Below are positions 24,031 to 33,876 of a stretch of DNA of 59,626 bases, in pieces. Both the position numbers and the translations under genes were made by a program. The DNA is taken from contig JAFSCD010000009.1 in the NCBI GenBank assembly GCA_017436955.1, positions 1 to 59,626 of the forward strand, in the 5' to 3' direction. Below the pieces are notes generated by a model. That model searched no databases and was not told where the DNA came from. It saw only the letters and a list, made by a program, of their open reading frames with translations. Origin of the DNA: Oscillospiraceae bacterium. GTDB taxonomy: Bacteria > Bacillota > Clostridia > Oscillospirales > Oscillospiraceae. Every line of letters begins with the position of its first letter. Positions within the stretch are counted from its first letter, which is position 1.

Positions 24031-24039
24031 GGAGCCAAT

Positions 24040-25305
24040 ATGAAAAATAGAAGCAAACGGTTTTCTGCGATCGTCCTGGTGCTGGTGCTGGGATTGATCC
24101 TGAGCACCTTCTCCCAGTTTGTTCCCACCAATGCCAAGGCAGCCAGCTCCAGCGCCATCAAGGAGCAGATCGAGGAGCTGGAAAAGGAGCAGGCCGCGCT
24201 GGAGGACAAGCTGGATGACCTGCGTGATCAGCAGGATGAGAATGCCAGCGAGATCAGGGAAATGATGGAGCAGAAGAACCTGATCGATCAGCAGGTTGGT
24301 CTGCTGTATACCCAGATCAGCAATATCAATGAGCAGATCTCTGCTTACAGCGTGCTGATCGCGGACAAGCAGGAAGAGCTGGACGATGCCGAAAAGCGGC
24401 TGAAGGTCCTCAATGAAAAGCACAAAGAGCGTATTCGCGCTATGGAAGAAAACGGCGAGCTGTCCTACTGGTCGGTGCTGTTTGAAGCCAACAGTTTCTC
24501 CGATTTCCTGGACCGGCTGACGATGATGGAAGAAATTGCCGCCGCTGACAGCCGCCGCTTGAAGGAGATCCGGGAAGCTGCCGAGGAAGTGGAAGCGGCA
24601 AAGGCTGTGCTGCTGCAGGAGCGCGATGAGCTGAAAAAAGCCAAGGATGATCTGGCAGACGCCCAGGCAGAGCTGGAAAAGAAGTCGGAAGAAGCCCAGC
24701 GCCTGCTGGACGAGCTGATCGCCAAGGGCAAGGAATTTGAAGCCCTGATGGAGGAGCTTGAGGAAGAGCAGGAAGCCAACGCGGACGAGCTGGCCAACAA
24801 GAAGGTTGAGTACGATGAGGCCAAGTACCGCGAGCATATGGCAACGGCGCCCAAGCCCACAAAGCCTGCCGGCAGCGGCAACGGCGGTACGCCCACCAAG
24901 GATGAGCTGGGTAAGACCTGGGTCATTCCCTGCGACTACACGCAGGTCAGCAGTCCCTTCGGCTGGCGTATCCATCCCATTTCCGGCGTGGAAAAATTCC
25001 ACAACGGTGTAGACCTTTGGTGCTCCGGCATTTACGGCAAGCCCATCTATGCTACCCGTGAAGGCGTTGTTTCCTACACCGGCTGGTACGGCTCCGGCGG
25101 CTGGACGGTCATGATCGACCATCTGGACGGCTTCAAGTCCATCTATATGCATATGACCAATTTCATCGTTGCCGACGGCGATTTCGTAACGGCAGGTCAG
25201 GTGATCGGCTACGTCGGCTCCACCGGCGGCTCCACCGGACCGCACCTGCATTTTGAGATCCGCTACAACGGCGCAGCGGTGAATCCCATGAATTACATCG
25301 GATAA
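24040..25305 (+). CDS. Secreted murein hydrolase activator, coiled coil plus M23 domain (EnvC/PcsB-like)
   Basis: A 421-residue exported protein. A signal peptide (residues 1-33) is followed by a long coiled coil (about 35-260, rich in Glu, Lys and Ala) and a C-terminal LytM/M23 peptidase domain. The zinc ligands are present: His321 and Asp325 in FHNGVDLW, and His402 and His404 in GPHLHFEIRYNG. In other species FtsEX controls such proteins to split septal peptidoglycan. The gene follows ftsX by 9 bp, which supports that role. Because all metal ligands are kept, it may itself cut peptidoglycan, unlike E. coli EnvC. Confidence 0.92.
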   Translation: MKNRSKRFSAIVLVLVLGLILSTFSQFVPTNAKAASSSAIKEQIEELEKEQAALEDKLDDLRDQQDENASEIREMMEQKNLIDQQVGLLYTQISNINEQISAYSVLIADKQEELDDAEKRLKVLNEKHKERIRAMEENGELSYWSVLFEANSFSDFLDRLTMMEEIAAADSRRLKEIREAAEEVEAAKAVLLQERDELKKAKDDLADAQAELEKKSEEAQRLLDELIAKGKEFEALMEELEEEQEANADELANKKVEYDEAKYREHMATAPKPTKPAGSGNGGTPTKDELGKTWVIPCDYTQVSSPFGWRIHPISGVEKFHNGVDLWCSGIYGKPIYATREGVVSYTGWYGSGGWTVMIDHLDGFKSIYMHMTNFIVADGDFVTAGQVIGYVGSTGGSTGPHLHFEIRYNGAAVNPMNYIG

Positions 25306-25314
25306 TTGCAATTT

Positions 25315-25349
25315 CCCACAGCCCAAGCCCGGGCTGTGGGATGCTTTTA
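25315..25349 (+). terminator. Terminator of ftsE-ftsX-M23 operon
   Basis: CCCACAGCCC pairs with GGGCTGTGGG around AAGCCC, followed after a few bases by TTTTATT. The U-tract is short. Confidence 0.75.
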
Positions 25350-25372
25350 TTGTAAAAAGATCGCAAAATACC

Positions 25373-25401
25373 TTGACGGACTGGAATAAATCCTCTATAA
25401 T
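25373..25401 (+). promoter_or_regulatory. Promoter of greA
   Basis: TTGACG - 17 bp - TATAAT, 44 bp before the ATG. Confidence 0.88.
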
Positions 25402-25445
25402 GTAGAAGCTAATTTGTAAGACCAACATCAGAAAGGATATTTGAT

Positions 25446-25925
25446 ATGGCAAAGGAATATAAGATTACCAGCCTGCGCCTTGCAGACCTGGAGAAGGAAC
25501 TGAATTATCTGAAGACCACCCGTGAGCGTGAGATCGCTGCAATGATCGCGGAAGCCCGCTCCTACGGCGACCTGTCCGAAAACTCTGAGTACGATGCTGC
25601 CAAGAACGAGCAGGCGAAGCTGTACGGCCGTATTGCTGAGATCGAGGACATCCTGGCGCACGCGGTTATCATTGAGGACGAGAACGAAGCCACCGGCCGT
25701 GTGGGTCTGGGCTGCACCGTTGTCGTTGAGGATGTAAAGACCGGTAAGCAGACCACCTACCACATCACCGGCTCCCAGGAAGCCAATCCTATGGAGTTCA
25801 AGCTGTCTGACGATTCTCCCTTCGGTCGTGCCATCGTTGGCAAGTCCGCCGGCGACCTTTTCACTGTCATAGCACCTGCCGGCAACTACGATATGAAGGT
25901 CATCAGCGTTTCCCGTGAGGGCTAA
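25446..25925 (+). CDS. greA: Transcription elongation factor GreA
   Basis: A 159-residue GreA. The N-terminal antiparallel coiled coil includes EARSYGDLSENSEYDAAKNE, whose acidic tip residues (Asp and Glu of GDLSENSEY) enter the RNA polymerase secondary channel and stimulate cleavage of backtracked RNA. The C-terminal FKBP-like domain ends with VISVSREG. It is monocistronic with its own promoter and terminator. AAAGGATATTTGAT precedes the ATG. Confidence 0.96.
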   Translation: MAKEYKITSLRLADLEKELNYLKTTREREIAAMIAEARSYGDLSENSEYDAAKNEQAKLYGRIAEIEDILAHAVIIEDENEATGRVGLGCTVVVEDVKTGKQTTYHITGSQEANPMEFKLSDDSPFGRAIVGKSAGDLFTVIAPAGNYDMKVISVSREG

Positions 25926-25935
25926 TTGAAACCGG

Positions 25936-25963
25936 AAAAACCACCGCTATGCGGTGGTTTTTT
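25936..25963 (+). terminator. Terminator of greA
   Basis: AAAACCACCGC pairs with GCGGTGGTTTT around TAT, followed by T's. Confidence 0.93.
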
Positions 25964-25983
25964 ATTGCAAAATTAAAAAGCGC

Positions 25984-26011
25984 TTGCATTGATGACATTA
26001 TTTGCTATAAT
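25984..26011 (+). promoter_or_regulatory. Promoter of the TrmH-dprA-topA operon
   Basis: TTGCAT - 16 bp - TATAAT with TGC just before the -10 box (extended -10), 47 bp before the first start codon. Confidence 0.78.
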
Positions 26012-26057
26012 ATAATGTATCATCCAAAAGTATGCCTTTTTGGGAGGGCTACGGAAT

Positions 26058-26810
26058 ATGACAGAAATTCGAATTACAGCCCGGAAAAATCCCCTGCTGC
26101 AGCAGGTAAAAAAGCTGCTTTCTTCCAGAAAAGCGCGGGAGGAAGCCGGTCTTTTCGTGGCGGACGGCACCAAGCTTCTGAAGGAAGCTGTGGCGTATTG
26201 GCCGGGGCTTGATACGGTGATCCTTTCCGACGGCGTGGAGGCACAGGTGCCGGAAAATGTACGCGTCGTCCGTGTGCCGGAGGATGTGATGGCATCCGTT
26301 TCGCCGATGCAATCGCCCCAGGGCGCTCTGTTCCTCTGCCGTTTGCCGGAAAAGACGGTGTTTACGCCGATGCCCGGTATGCTGCTGCTGGACGGTATTC
26401 AGGATCCGGGAAATCTGGGTACGATCCTGCGCACGGCAGATGCGCTGCAGATTCCCGTGGCGCTGCTGGAAGGCTGCGCTGACCCCTACAGCCACAAGGT
26501 GGTGCGCGCTTCTATGGGTGCTGTTTTCCGCACGCCTGCCGTAAGCGTAAGCTGGGAGCAGGCACAGCTTGCCTGCAGAGAAGCCGGTATCCCCATCGGC
26601 GTGACCGCGCTTTGCGCCCGGGCAAAGGATATTCGCAGTGCGGATGTGGGTAAAATGGCTGTTGTGATCGGCAGCGAAGGGCAGGGCGTGCGCCCACAGA
26701 TCCTTGACAGCGCCGATGCCCGGCTGATCATTCCTATGAATGAAAAATGCGAATCGCTGAACGCAGCGGTAGCCGCCACCATCGTGATGTGGCAGATGAC
26801 CAAATTATAA
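26058..26810 (+). CDS. TrmH/SpoU-family RNA 2'-O-methyltransferase
   Basis: A 250-residue SPOUT methyltransferase. The N-terminal part resembles the L30e-like substrate-binding domain (KKLLSSRKAREEAGLFVADG); the C-terminal trefoil-knot domain has LLLDGIQDPGNLGTILRTAD (motif 1), VVIGSEGQGV (motif 2) and IPMNEKCESLNAAVAATIVM (motif 3). It methylates the ribose of rRNA or tRNA; RlmB-like is the best guess. The start follows GGGAGGG; the frame is open 6 codons upstream without support. First gene of a six-gene plus-strand operon ending at rnc. Confidence 0.9.
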   Translation: MTEIRITARKNPLLQQVKKLLSSRKAREEAGLFVADGTKLLKEAVAYWPGLDTVILSDGVEAQVPENVRVVRVPEDVMASVSPMQSPQGALFLCRLPEKTVFTPMPGMLLLDGIQDPGNLGTILRTADALQIPVALLEGCADPYSHKVVRASMGAVFRTPAVSVSWEQAQLACREAGIPIGVTALCARAKDIRSADVGKMAVVIGSEGQGVRPQILDSADARLIIPMNEKCESLNAAVAATIVMWQMTKL

Positions 26811-26832
26811 AGACAGAGAGAAGGAAACCGAA

Positions 26833-28056
26833 ATGCTGATACATTGGATATGGCTGTCTACCCGACCCCATATGAATGACAGAGACCGTCTGTCCGTACT
26901 GTCGCATTTTGGCTCTCCCGAGGATATCTATTTCGCTGACAGCGCCGCCTATGCCGACGTGGAAGGTATGACGAAGCAGATCGCGGAGTCCTTGCAGGAG
27001 AAGGATCTGCACGAAGCAGGCGCGATCCTGCAGCAGTGCGTGGATCTGGGTATCCACATCTGCACTTACAATGACGGCGCGTATCCGGCAAGACTGAAGA
27101 ATATTGCAGATCCGCCGATGGTACTGTATTATGTAGGACATCTGCCGGATCTGGACGGTACGCCGGTGATCGCTGCCGTTGGCACACGCAAGGCATCGGC
27201 CTACGGTCTGAATGTGGCAAAGCGCATCGGCGGTCAGCTTGCGCGGTGCGGCGCAATCGTGGTGACCGGTATGGCAGAGGGCAACGACGGCGCGGCGGCT
27301 GCCGGCGCACTGACAGCCGGCGGTACGGTAGTGGGTGTTCTTGGCAGCGGTGTGGACATCGTGTATCCTGCCTGCAACCGTGGCTTGTTTGCGGATGTGG
27401 AACGGCACGGCTGCCTGATTTCCGAGTTTCCTCCCGGCACAGAGCCGTTTAGGTGGAACTTTCCCCGGAGAAACCGCATTATCAGCGGCTTGTCCAACGG
27501 CGTTCTTGTGGTGGAAGCGCCGCAGACCAGCGGTGCGCTGATCACTGCGCGTCAGGCTGCCGATCAGGGCAGAGATGTGTTCGTAGTACCCGGAAACGTG
27601 GACGTGCCCAGCTGTATCGGCAGCAACGCGTTGCTGCGTGAGGGTGCGATCCCGGTACGCAACGGCTGGGATATCGTCAGTGAATATCTGAGCCTATATC
27701 CGGAAAAGATTCGTAAGGATGCCGGATTTGTGCAGCCTGCAGGCTATATGGGCGTGGAAAGAACAGAGCCTATGGTGGCGCAAAAGCCGAAAAAACCCAC
27801 CGTAACGGCGAAAACTGCCGAAAATATGCCGAAAGATGGCATTGACAAGCAGCCGTCGCAACCGTATTATGACATTCAGACGCTAACGGGAGATCAGAAG
27901 ACCATCGCACAGCTTCTTGTGAACGGAGAAATGCTGGTGGATGATGTGATCGCGGCGTCCGGAATGCCGGCGGCAGACGTGCTTTCCCAGTTGACATTGA
28001 TGGAGATCCAGGGCATTGTGGTAAGAAAACCCGGCAAACGGGTCGCCCTCAAATAG
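26833..28056 (+). CDS. dprA: DNA-processing protein DprA
   Basis: A 407-residue DprA/Smf. After an N-terminal helical region (1-100) comes the Rossmann-like DNA-binding domain: PVIAAVGTRKASAYG, VVTGMAEGNDGAAAAGAL (more usually SGGARGID, so somewhat divergent), VGVLGSGVDIVYP, ISEFPPGTEPFRWNFPRRNR and VVEAPQTSGALITA. A C-terminal winged-helix domain (about 345-407) follows a Lys/Pro/Thr linker. DprA loads RecA onto incoming single-stranded DNA in natural transformation and is widespread even where competence is unproven. 14 bp before topA, a frequent arrangement. Confidence 0.94.
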   Translation: MLIHWIWLSTRPHMNDRDRLSVLSHFGSPEDIYFADSAAYADVEGMTKQIAESLQEKDLHEAGAILQQCVDLGIHICTYNDGAYPARLKNIADPPMVLYYVGHLPDLDGTPVIAAVGTRKASAYGLNVAKRIGGQLARCGAIVVTGMAEGNDGAAAAGALTAGGTVVGVLGSGVDIVYPACNRGLFADVERHGCLISEFPPGTEPFRWNFPRRNRIISGLSNGVLVVEAPQTSGALITARQAADQGRDVFVVPGNVDVPSCIGSNALLREGAIPVRNGWDIVSEYLSLYPEKIRKDAGFVQPAGYMGVERTEPMVAQKPKKPTVTAKTAENMPKDGIDKQPSQPYYDIQTLTGDQKTIAQLLVNGEMLVDDVIAASGMPAADVLSQLTLMEIQGIVVRKPGKRVALK

Positions 28057-28070
28057 GAAAGGAAGATAAA

Positions 28071-30248
28071 ATGGAAAACCTTGTTATCGTAGAGTCGCCT
28101 TCCAAGGCTAAGACCATTGGCAAATATCTGGGTGCCGGCTATGTTGTAAAAGCCAGTATGGGTCACCTGCGTGATCTGCCCAGAAGCACCATGGGCGTAG
28201 ATTTGGAACACGACTTTACGCCGAAATACGTGCCGGTCGCCGGCAAGGAAGATCTGATCAAAGAGCTGAAAAAAGCGGCTGCCCAGGCGGATACCGTATA
28301 TCTGGCAACCGACCCGGACCGTGAGGGTGAAGCCATCTCCTGGCACTTAAAGGAGCTGCTGGGCTTGAGCGACAGCAAGGCACGCCGGGTGACCTTTAAC
28401 GAGATCACCGAGCGTGTTGTCAGAGCGTCCATCAGCACGCCCAGAGACATTGACTATTCTCTGGTGGATGCCCAGCAGGCACGCCGTATTCTGGACCGGA
28501 TCGTGGGCTATGAGCTGTCTCCGCTGCTGTGGAAGAAGGTGCGCCGCGGTCTGTCCGCAGGCCGTGTGCAATCCGTTGCCACCCGGCTGGTGGTGGATCG
28601 GGAAAATGAGATCCGCGCCTTTATTCCCAGGGAGTATTGGTCGCTGGATGTGAAGCTGGACCGCATTGGCAAGCCCGGCTCTTTCGTTGCCCATTATTTT
28701 GGCACCGATAAGAAGATCGAGCTGCAAACGAAAGAGCAGACCGACGCCGTTATCCGTGATATTACCGGCAGGGAATTTGTGGTAACCAATGTGAAAAAGG
28801 CGGAAAAGAAGCGCTCTGCGGCACCTCCGTTTACTACCTCCACCTTGCAGCAGGAGGCATCCCGGAAGCTGAATATGACCCCCAAGCGCACCATGGCTAT
28901 CGCGCAGCAGCTCTACGAAGGCGTGGATGTGGCAGGCGAAGGCACTCTGGGTCTTATCACCTATATGCGTACCGACTCGCTGCGGATCTCCGATGAAGCC
29001 CTGGCAGCAGCGGCAAGCTATATCAAAAATCGCTACGGCAGTGCCTATTACTACGGCAAGCCCCACGTATTCAAGACCAAGGCCGGCGCCCAGGACGCCC
29101 ACGAAGCCATCCGCCCCACCCACGTGGAGCTGGATCCGGAGCGTGTGCAGGGCAGCCTGACGAAGGAGCAGTTTAAGCTTTACAGCCTGATCTGGAGCCG
29201 CTTTGTAGCATCGCAGATGGCAAACGCTGTATATGATACCGTGTCTATCGACACCGAATGTGCCGGTCATACCTTCCGCAGCAACAATCAGAGTCTGAAA
29301 TTCTCCGGCTTTATTGCGGTTTATGAAGAGGGCAGAGATGATGAGGAAGAGAGCCTCGGCTCCGCGCTGCCGGATCTGCAGATCGGCGACCGTGCCAATA
29401 TTGCCGACATTAAGAAGGAGCAGCATTTCACCCAGCCTCCGGCACGCTATACCGAAGCTACCCTCGTTAAGGCGATGGAAGAAAAGGGTGTGGGCAGACC
29501 TTCTACCTACGCATCCATTATTTCCACCATTCAGGATCGGGAGTATGTACTCAAGACCGATAAGCGCCTGGCACCTACACCGCTGGGAGAGGTCGTAAAC
29601 AGCCTGATGATGGAGCGCTTTGTGGATATCATCGACGTGGAATTTACCGCCAATATGGAGACCCGGCTGGACGAAGTGGAAGCCGGAAAGCGCAACTGGA
29701 AGGATGTGCTTGCGGATTTCTATGCCGGCTTCCATAAAGAGCTGACGGATGCGGAAGCAGCCCTTGAGGGCACACGGCTGAAGGTACCGGATGAAGAATC
29801 CGAGGAGACCTGCGATATTTGCGGCAGAAAGATGGTTATCAAGGTGGGTCGCTTCGGCAAATTCCTGGCTTGTCCGGGATACCCGGAGTGTAAGAGCACC
29901 AAGCCCATCGTGGAAAAGATGCCCGGCCGCTGCCCCAACTGCGGCGGTACCATCCTCAAGCGCAAGTCCAAGCGCGGCTATGCCTACTACGGCTGTGAAA
30001 AGGGCGCACAGTGCGGCTTTATGAGCTGGGATGTGCCCACGGAGCTGAATTGCCCCGAGTGTGGCAATACCATGTTCAAGAAATCCGGCAGAGGTCGTAT
30101 GAAGGCCTTCTGCATCAATGAAAAGTGCCCCAATTTCCTTCCCGAGGATAAGCGTGGCTACTATCAAAAAAAGACCGATGATGCCCAGCCCAAGGGCAGG
30201 AAAAAGACTGCGAGAAAGTCTGCGAAGAAAACGGAGGCCGGCGCATGA
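28071..30248 (+). CDS. topA: DNA topoisomerase I
   Basis: A 725-residue type IA topoisomerase. The Toprim domain starts at residue 3 ([18 protein letters not shown]) and includes [17 protein letters not shown]. The catalytic tyrosine is Tyr298 in [14 protein letters not shown]. The C-terminal part (about 580-705) holds three four-cysteine zinc fingers (CDICG..CPGYPEC; CPNCGG; CPECGN..C). It relaxes negative supercoils behind RNA polymerase. A Lys-rich tail follows. Its stop overlaps the trmFO start (ATGA). Confidence 0.97.
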   Translation: MENLVIVESPSKAKTIGKYLGAGYVVKASMGHLRDLPRSTMGVDLEHDFTPKYVPVAGKEDLIKELKKAAAQADTVYLATDPDREGEAISWHLKELLGLSDSKARRVTFNEITERVVRASISTPRDIDYSLVDAQQARRILDRIVGYELSPLLWKKVRRGLSAGRVQSVATRLVVDRENEIRAFIPREYWSLDVKLDRIGKPGSFVAHYFGTDKKIELQTKEQTDAVIRDITGREFVVTNVKKAEKKRSAAPPFTTSTLQQEASRKLNMTPKRTMAIAQQLYEGVDVAGEGTLGLITYMRTDSLRISDEALAAAASYIKNRYGSAYYYGKPHVFKTKAGAQDAHEAIRPTHVELDPERVQGSLTKEQFKLYSLIWSRFVASQMANAVYDTVSIDTECAGHTFRSNNQSLKFSGFIAVYEEGRDDEEESLGSALPDLQIGDRANIADIKKEQHFTQPPARYTEATLVKAMEEKGVGRPSTYASIISTIQDREYVLKTDKRLAPTPLGEVVNSLMMERFVDIIDVEFTANMETRLDEVEAGKRNWKDVLADFYAGFHKELTDAEAALEGTRLKVPDEESEETCDICGRKMVIKVGRFGKFLACPGYPECKSTKPIVEKMPGRCPNCGGTILKRKSKRGYAYYGCEKGAQCGFMSWDVPTELNCPECGNTMFKKSGRGRMKAFCINEKCPNFLPEDKRGYYQKKTDDAQPKGRKKTARKSAKKTEAGA

Positions 30249-31549
30249 CGAAGGTAACCGTAATCGGCGCCGGGCTTGCCGGCTCGGAGGCCGCCTGGCA
30301 GCTTGCGCAGCGCGGCATTGCGGTGGAGCTGCTGGAAATGAAGCCCCACAAGATGACCCCTGCCCATCACAGTGCGGACTTTGCGGAGCTGGTTTGCTCC
30401 AATTCCCTGCGCGGTGACCGGCTGGAAAACGCGGTGGGACTCCTCAAAGAGGAGCTTCGCCGCTGCGGAAGCCTGATCCTTTCCTGCGCGGAGCAGACCC
30501 GGGTGGAAGCCGGCGGCTGTCTGGCGGTTGACCGTGAGGGCTTCGCAAAGGCGGTGACGGAAAAGCTGTGCAATCACCCCAATATCACCGTCATTTCCCG
30601 GGAAATCACCGAAGTTCCCAAAGGACCGGTGATCATCGCCACAGGTCCGCTGACTTCCGACGCGCTGTCGAAGGCCATTGGCGAATATTTCGGTGCGGAG
30701 TATCTGCATTTCTTCGATGCGGCGGCGCCGCTGGTAACGGCAGAGTCCATTGATATGGACAAGGCCTGGTGGCAGAGCCGCTATGACCGCGGCACGCCGG
30801 ACTATATCAACTGCGCGATGAACCGGGAGGAATATGAGGCGTTCATCACGGAGCTGGTGGCGGCGGAGGAAGCGCCCGTCCACGGCTTTGAGGATCGCAA
30901 CGTGTTTGAAGGCTGTATGCCGGTGGAGGTCATGGCGCGCCGGGGCTTTGATACCCTGCGCTACGGTCCGCTGAAGCCGGTGGGTCTTACTGATCCCAGG
31001 ACCGGGAAGGAGCCCTATGCGGTGGTCCAGCTGCGGCAGGACAATGCCGCCAAGAGCATTTTCAACCTGGTTGGCTTCCAGACCCATCTGAAATTCGGCG
31101 AGCAGAAGCGGGTGTTCTCGATGATCCCTGCCCTTGCCAATGCCGAGTTCGTCCGCTACGGCGTGATGCACCAAAATACCTTCCTGCAAAGCCCCAGGCT
31201 GCTGGATCGCTACTATGCGGATCGCCGGGATCCTCTGGTGGCCTTCGCCGGTCAGATGACCGGTGTGGAGGGCTATGTGGAGTCGGCAGCCTCCGGCTTC
31301 CTGGCAGCCGTTGCTATGGCTGCGAAGGTGACCGGCAGGGAATTGCCCGATTTCCCCAAGACCACCGCCATCGGTGCGCTGGGCTGGTACATCAGCGATG
31401 AAAGCATCGAAAATTTCCAGCCGATGAACATCAATTTCAGCATTATTTCTCCGCTGGAGCAGCGGATCCGTAAGAAGGCAGAAAAGAATCTTGCCATAGC
31501 CAACCGTTCCTTGGCGATCATTGACGAAATGATTGCGAAGGGGCTGTAA
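30245..31549 (+). CDS. trmFO: tRNA uridine-54 methyltransferase, folate- and FAD-dependent (TrmFO)
   Basis: A 434-residue flavoprotein. It starts with the FAD-binding motif [20 protein letters not shown] and has the TrmFO markers [33 protein letters not shown] and [18 protein letters not shown]. It makes the T54 of tRNAs from methylene-tetrahydrofolate, as in most Gram-positive bacteria instead of SAM-dependent TrmA. The topA-trmFO order is common in Firmicutes. Overlaps topA by 4 bp. Confidence 0.97.
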   Translation: MTKVTVIGAGLAGSEAAWQLAQRGIAVELLEMKPHKMTPAHHSADFAELVCSNSLRGDRLENAVGLLKEELRRCGSLILSCAEQTRVEAGGCLAVDREGFAKAVTEKLCNHPNITVISREITEVPKGPVIIATGPLTSDALSKAIGEYFGAEYLHFFDAAAPLVTAESIDMDKAWWQSRYDRGTPDYINCAMNREEYEAFITELVAAEEAPVHGFEDRNVFEGCMPVEVMARRGFDTLRYGPLKPVGLTDPRTGKEPYAVVQLRQDNAAKSIFNLVGFQTHLKFGEQKRVFSMIPALANAEFVRYGVMHQNTFLQSPRLLDRYYADRRDPLVAFAGQMTGVEGYVESAASGFLAAVAMAAKVTGRELPDFPKTTAIGALGWYISDESIENFQPMNINFSIISPLEQRIRKKAEKNLAIANRSLAIIDEMIAKGL

Positions 31550-31565
31550 AAGAAAGAGGTGCGCT

Positions 31566-32606
31566 ATGAAAATTATTCTCGACGCAATGGGCGGCGACCA
31601 CGCCCCCGAAGCAACTGTACTGGGCGCGAGCATGGCAGCGCAGAAATTCGGTTCCCACATCACACTGGTGGGTCGCGGAGAAGAGATTTTGAATGTGCTG
31701 CGCAAAAATAACATTCCCAACCTGCCCGAAGGGCTGGAGATCGCCAATGCGGACGATGTGGTGGATATGCACGACGATCCTGCACAGGTCATCCGCAAGA
31801 AGAAGGATTCCTCCATGGTGGTGGGTCTGCGTATGCTGGCGGAGGAGCAGGGCGATGCCTTTGTTTCTGCCGGCAGCACCGGTGCGCTGTTGAGCGGTGC
31901 TACACTGGTGGTCAAGCGTGTCAAGGGCGTGCGCCGCGCGGCGATGGGACCTGCTATGCCCAATAAGGCCGGCGGCAAGACCGTGATCCTGGATTGCGGC
32001 GCCAACGCCGAGTGTACGCCGGAATTTCTGCTGCAGTTCGGTCTGATGGGATCGCTGCACGCAAAGAAATCTCTGGGCGTGGAGGATCCCAAGGTCGGTC
32101 TTTTGAACATCGGCACCGAGGACTCCAAGGGTACGCCCCTGCAGAAGGAAGCCTATGCCTTGCTGAAGGCTGCTTCTGACCGTGGAATTTTGAATTTCGT
32201 GGGCAACGTGGAAGCCCGTGATGTGCCGCTGGGCGCTGTGGATGTGGTGGTTTGTGACGGCTTCAGCGGCAACGTGCTGCTCAAGTCCATCGAGGGTACC
32301 GCTATGTTTATGGGCAGCCTGATGAAGCGGATGTTCAAGAAGAACATATTTACCATGATCGGCTATCTGTTCAGCAAATCCGGCGTGAAGGATCTGGTGA
32401 AGATGCTGGATTACCGGGAGATCGGCGGCACCCAGTTTCTGGGCATCCGCAAGCCGGTCATCAAGGCGCACGGCTCATCCGACGCGCTGGCATTCTGCAA
32501 CGCCATCCGGCAGGCAGAGGCTGCAGCCGGCAGTAATGTGGCGGCAGAGCTGGAGCAGGGCTTGGCTGCGCTGACCGCACAGGAGGAAACTGACAATGCT
32601 GAATGA
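31566..32606 (+). CDS. plsX: Phosphate acyltransferase PlsX
   Basis: A 346-residue PlsX, which makes acyl-phosphate from acyl-ACP for phospholipid synthesis. The start MKIILDAMGGDHAPEATVLG is diagnostic, as are SAGSTGALLSGATLVVKR, ILDCGANAECTPEFLLQF and VVCDGFSGNVLLKSIEG. The ATG follows AAAGAGGTG; an upstream in-frame stretch overlapping trmFO is not part of it. It is followed directly by rnc with an 11-bp overlap; acpP and fab genes are not between them, unlike in many Firmicutes. Confidence 0.96.
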   Translation: MKIILDAMGGDHAPEATVLGASMAAQKFGSHITLVGRGEEILNVLRKNNIPNLPEGLEIANADDVVDMHDDPAQVIRKKKDSSMVVGLRMLAEEQGDAFVSAGSTGALLSGATLVVKRVKGVRRAAMGPAMPNKAGGKTVILDCGANAECTPEFLLQFGLMGSLHAKKSLGVEDPKVGLLNIGTEDSKGTPLQKEAYALLKAASDRGILNFVGNVEARDVPLGAVDVVVCDGFSGNVLLKSIEGTAMFMGSLMKRMFKKNIFTMIGYLFSKSGVKDLVKMLDYREIGGTQFLGIRKPVIKAHGSSDALAFCNAIRQAEAAAGSNVAAELEQGLAALTAQEETDNAE

Positions 32607-33285
32607 TTTGGAGGCGGCAATCGGCTATCGGTTCCGGAATATCAGCCTCCTGCAAAATGCCCTTTCCCACTCGTCCTACGCCAACGAGCGCTGGCACAAC
32701 AGCCTGATGAGCAACGAGCGGCTGGAATTTCTGGGCGACTCGGTGCTGGGTATGCTGGTGGCAGAGTTTCTGTACCGCAATTTCCCGGATCGTCCGGAAG
32801 GCGAGCTTACCAGAATGCGTGCGGATATGGTCTGCGAGACCACGCTGGCGCAGATCGCTGACCGGCTGAAGCTGGGGGAATACCTGCTGCTGGGCAACGG
32901 CGAGGAGCTGGGCGGCGGTCGCACGCGCCATTCCATTCTGGCGGATGCGGTGGAGTCTGTCATTGCAGCCTGCTATCTGGACGGCGGTATGGAAGCGGCT
33001 TCCGCGTTTGTGGAGAAGTTCGTTCTCGTCAACGTTCCCACCAAGCGGATGCACAATGCCGACTATAAGACGGCGCTGCAGGAGCTGGTGCAGCAGAAGA
33101 AAAATCAGGTGCTTGCCTACCGGCTGGTAGGGGAGTCCGGTCCCGATCACGATAAGCAGTTTACCGTAGAGCTTATGCTTAACGGCGAGGTAGTTGGTAC
33201 CGGCGTGGGCAGCAGCAAGAAGCGCGCCGAGCAGGCAGCCGCCTGCGCAGCCATCGAAAAGCTGTTCCCGGAAGCTGAAAATTAA
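32596..33285 (+). CDS. rnc: Ribonuclease III
   Basis: A 229-residue RNase III. The signature NERLEFLGDSVLGMLVAEFL near residue 40 holds the catalytic Glu and Asp; LADAVESVIAACYLDGG has the second acidic pair. The double-stranded RNA-binding domain is at about residues 155-225 (ALQELVQQKKNQ to KRAEQAAACAAIEKLF). It processes rRNA precursors and structured RNAs. It is the last gene of the operon and is followed by a terminator; smc, its frequent neighbour, is absent. Confidence 0.97.
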   Translation: MLNDLEAAIGYRFRNISLLQNALSHSSYANERWHNSLMSNERLEFLGDSVLGMLVAEFLYRNFPDRPEGELTRMRADMVCETTLAQIADRLKLGEYLLLGNGEELGGGRTRHSILADAVESVIAACYLDGGMEAASAFVEKFVLVNVPTKRMHNADYKTALQELVQQKKNQVLAYRLVGESGPDHDKQFTVELMLNGEVVGTGVGSSKKRAEQAAACAAIEKLFPEAEN

Positions 33286-33289
33286 ATGA

Positions 33290-33318
33290 AAAAGCTCCCT
33301 CAATGGAGGGAGCCTTTT
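33290..33318 (+). terminator. Terminator after rnc
   Basis: AAAGCTCCCTC pairs with GAGGGAGC around a short loop, followed by CTTTTT. Confidence 0.88.
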
Positions 33319-33367
33319 TATGGGTAAAATCCGCATTTTCGGATATCCTAATGCAGGAGGGATGGAA

Positions 33368-33805
33368 ATGACGGAACGGGAATATGGCAGATTGGTGGGG
33401 AAATTGAGCCCCAAATCGCCCTGCAGGAAGAACTGCCTCAATGCGTTTTTGGTAGGCGGCTTTATCTGTATGCTGGGTCAGCTGGCAACCGACGGCTATC
33501 TGGCGCTGGGGCTGGCGCAGAAGGATGCCGCAACGGCGGCTTCGTGTACTTTGGTGGCGCTTTCGGCACTGCTGACGGGGTTGAGCCTATACGATAATAT
33601 TGCAAAATTCGCCGGCGCAGGCACACTGGTACCCATCACGGGCTTTGCCAATGCCATCGCCGCCCCGGCTGTGGATTTCAAGACCGAGGGCTTCGTCCTC
33701 GGCGTCGGCGCAAAGATGTTTACCATCGCCGGCCCTGTCATCGTCTACGGCGTATCGGCAAGCGTAGTCTATGGCTTGATTTATTGGATAACGACATTGT
33801 TTTGA
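33368..33805 (+). CDS. spoVAC: Stage V sporulation protein AC (SpoVAC)
   Basis: A 145-residue membrane protein. It matches SpoVAC throughout: CRKNCLNAFLVGGFICMLGQ, LLTGLSLYDNIAKFAGAGTL, VPITGFANAIAAPAVDFKTE and GFVLGVGAKMFTIAGPVIVY. SpoVAC is part of the inner-membrane channel that moves dipicolinic acid into and out of spores. GGAGGG at 6 bp decides the ATG; the ATG 6 bp earlier is too close. SpoVAD and SpoVAEb, normally adjacent, are not here, so this may be an isolated paralog. A decayed second copy of its 3' end lies at 35011-35088. Confidence 0.94.
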   Translation: MTEREYGRLVGKLSPKSPCRKNCLNAFLVGGFICMLGQLATDGYLALGLAQKDAATAASCTLVALSALLTGLSLYDNIAKFAGAGTLVPITGFANAIAAPAVDFKTEGFVLGVGAKMFTIAGPVIVYGVSASVVYGLIYWITTLF

Positions 33806-33837
33806 ATGTGAATAATCTGTACTAATTTTTAGTAAAA

Positions 33838-33870
33838 CAAAAAGCAGACGGCAAAGTGCTGTCTGCTTTA
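33838..33870. terminator. Terminator between spoVAC and the XRE gene
   Basis: AAAGCAGAC-G-GCA pairs with TGC-T-GTCTGCTTT around AAG; nearly symmetric, so usable from both sides. Confidence 0.7.
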
Positions 33871-33876
33871 TCTACG

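Noticed and set aside
23110-25452. Long minus-strand open frame (780 codons) opposite ftsX, the M23 gene and the start of greA
   Set aside because: Runs across three real genes and the greA promoter; no ribosome binding site; antisense artefact.
28347-32128. Minus-strand open frames of 606 and 654 codons opposite topA, trmFO and plsX
   Set aside because: Antisense to three core genes with clear motifs; composition unlike real proteins.
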